Shown piece by piece: positions 6,596 to 7,407 of a stretch of 7,407 bases of DNA (position 1 is the first letter of the stretch; every line of letters starts with the position of its first letter). The notes beneath the pieces are model-generated. The model was given only the letters and a program-made list of their open reading frames with translations, searched no databases and had not been told where the DNA came from. The stretch lies in NCBI GenBank assembly GCA_045801465.1, contig JBJMSU010000052.1, positions 1-7,407 of the forward strand, in the 5' to 3' direction. Position numbers and translations under genes: made by a program. This DNA is from DATFWC01 sp045801465 (GTDB lineage: Bacteria; Pseudomonadota; Alphaproteobacteria; Rhizobiales; Xanthobacteraceae).

Positions 6596-7318
6596 ATGAC
6601 GGAAATTCCTCCACGCGACCGGACGAGCGAAGGCATGGGGCGCATCGTGCTGGCGCCGCTCGAGGACACCTCGACCTTTGCCGACCGCGCCTATGCAGCG
6701 CTCAAGCACGTCATCGTCTCGCTCGACGTCTACGAGCGCGACGCCGAGGTCCGCCTCGACGAACGCCAGCTCGCGCAGGATCTCGGCATCAGCCGCACGC
6801 CGGTGCGCGAGGCGATGGCGCAGCTCGAGCGCGAGGGCTTCGTGCGCTCGGTGCCGCGGCGCGGCATCTATGTGGTGCGCAAATCGAAGCAGGAGGTGAT
6901 CGAGATGATTACCGCCTGGGCGGCGCTGGAAAGCATGGCGGCGCGGCTGATCACGCAGAACGCCTCAACGGAAGAAATCGCGGCGCTGCGCAATATGTTC
7001 GCCACCTTCGAGAACGGCGAGGCGCGCGCACACCTCGACGAGTATTCCGAGGTGAACATCGAGTTTCATCAGACCATCATCCGCATGAGCAAGAACGGCG
7101 TGCTGATCGATCTCGCCGAGAACCTGTTCACCCACATGCGCATGATCCGCCGCAAGACCATCGGTGAGCAGGATCGCGTCGACCGCTCGATCCGCGATCA
7201 CATGAACATCATCGAAGCGCTGGAGGCGCGCGACACCGAGCGCGCCGAGGACCTCGTACGCAACCACGCGCTCGGCCTTGCCGATCACGTCGCGAAATAC
7301 GCCGATTATCTGGATTGA
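6596..7318 (+). CDS. GntR-family transcriptional regulator, FadR subfamily with FCD ligand-binding domain
   Basis: From the ATG at 6596 this is a 240-residue one-component regulator. A TTG codon directly before it (6593) is an alternative start; GAGAG at 6582-6586 is a modest ribosome binding site. The N-terminal winged helix-turn-helix spans about 28-95, with the recognition region RLDERQLAQDLGISRTPVRE at 53-72 and the wing VPRRGIYVV at 86-94. The C-terminal all-helical FCD domain covers about 100-232. The usual metal/ligand set of FCD proteins maps to N154, H158, H202 and H224; Asn stands where Asp is common. Such domains bind small organic acids, and the ligand usually relieves repression. 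Its place behind tctCBA and the matching palindromes at 3286 and 6547 suggest that it regulates the transporter and itself in response to the imported acid or a derivative. Ligand and sign of regulation are inferred. Confidence 0.92.
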   Translation: MTEIPPRDRTSEGMGRIVLAPLEDTSTFADRAYAALKHVIVSLDVYERDAEVRLDERQLAQDLGISRTPVREAMAQLEREGFVRSVPRRGIYVVRKSKQEVIEMITAWAALESMAARLITQNASTEEIAALRNMFATFENGEARAHLDEYSEVNIEFHQTIIRMSKNGVLIDLAENLFTHMRMIRRKTIGEQDRVDRSIRDHMNIIEALEARDTERAEDLVRNHALGLADHVAKYADYLD

Positions 7319-7350
7319 TCGCGACGCCAGTGAGCGCGCGACGAAAACTG

Positions 7351-7356
7351 AGGAGG
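7351..7356 (+). promoter_or_regulatory. Strong Shine-Dalgarno of the next gene
   Basis: AGGAGG lies 5 bp before the ATG at 7362. It is the closest match to the anti-Shine-Dalgarno consensus in the window, and it is the main reason for accepting the truncated frame that follows as a real gene that may be well translated. Confidence 0.75.
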
Positions 7357-7361
7357 ACGCC

Positions 7362-7407
7362 ATGGCGGAAGCCGCACTGAAGGAAAAACCCGCGGCCGAG
7401 GAAGAGC
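7362..7407 (+). CDS. Start of an unidentified gene, truncated by the window edge
   Basis: Fifteen codons are visible: MAEAALKEKPAAEEE. The start is supported by a near-perfect AGGAGG 5 bp upstream. It begins 43 bp after the regulator's stop on the same strand, with no terminator-like structure between, so co-transcription is likely. The visible part is a charged Ala/Glu/Lys-rich leader without signal-peptide or membrane character, suggesting a cytoplasmic protein. Too little remains to name a family. By position, a catabolic enzyme for the TTT substrate is a reasonable guess, but nothing in the residues shows it. Confidence 0.6.
   Translation, partial: MAEAALKEKPAAEEE

Noticed and set aside
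5012..6709. A 565-codon minus-strand frame antisense to tctA
   Set aside because: Its composition is dominated by His, Asp, Gln, Gly and Arg, it has no recognisable motif, and it is fully overlapped by the well-supported tctA.
4405..7167. A 920-codon open frame on the plus strand across tctB, tctA and part of the regulator gene
   Set aside because: It is out of frame with the three real genes and reads as an Arg/Gly/His-rich sequence with no domains. Long shadow frames are expected in GC-rich coding DNA.

Overview
The window looks like chromosomal DNA of a GC-rich alphaproteobacterium, most likely of the Hyphomicrobiales (Bradyrhizobium / Rhodopseudomonas / Xanthobacteraceae type). This rests on high GC content, strong G/C bias at third codon positions, the pairing of a HyfB/HyfC membrane module with tripartite tricarboxylate transporter (TTT) genes, and a GntR/FCD regulator. 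The assignment is inferred from gene content and composition, not from a marker gene. No RNA gene, insertion sequence, CRISPR array or prophage is visible.

Left arm (1-2902, minus strand): two overlapping genes of an energy-converting, hydrogenase-4-like membrane complex. hyfB (a proton-pumping antiporter-like subunit) comes first. hyfC (a NuoH-like subunit) starts inside the last codons of hyfB and runs off the left edge with 300 residues visible. The hydrophilic catalytic subunits that would show whether this is a true [NiFe] hydrogenase or a hydrogenase-related (Ehr-type) complex lie outside the window.

Centre (2903-3381): a 479-bp divergent intergenic region. It holds no convincing gene but has several inverted repeats. 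One is a perfect 6-5-6 palindrome at 3286-3302, upstream of the transporter operon.

Right arm (3382-7407, plus strand): a complete TTT uptake system in the order tctC (periplasmic binding protein), tctB (small 4-TM subunit), tctA (large permease), followed by a GntR/FCD regulator and the first 15 codons of another gene with a near-ideal ribosome binding site. A second copy of the palindrome lies just upstream of the regulator gene (6547-6563). The two copies share TGGTAT-N5-ATACCA and the immediate flanks, while the 5-bp spacers differ. The simplest reading is that the GntR protein binds both sites, controlling the transporter and its own gene in response to the transported acid or a catabolite of it. 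The gene starting at 7362 may begin the matching catabolic operon. An 11-bp stem-loop between tctC and tctB may help keep the binding protein in excess over the membrane subunits.
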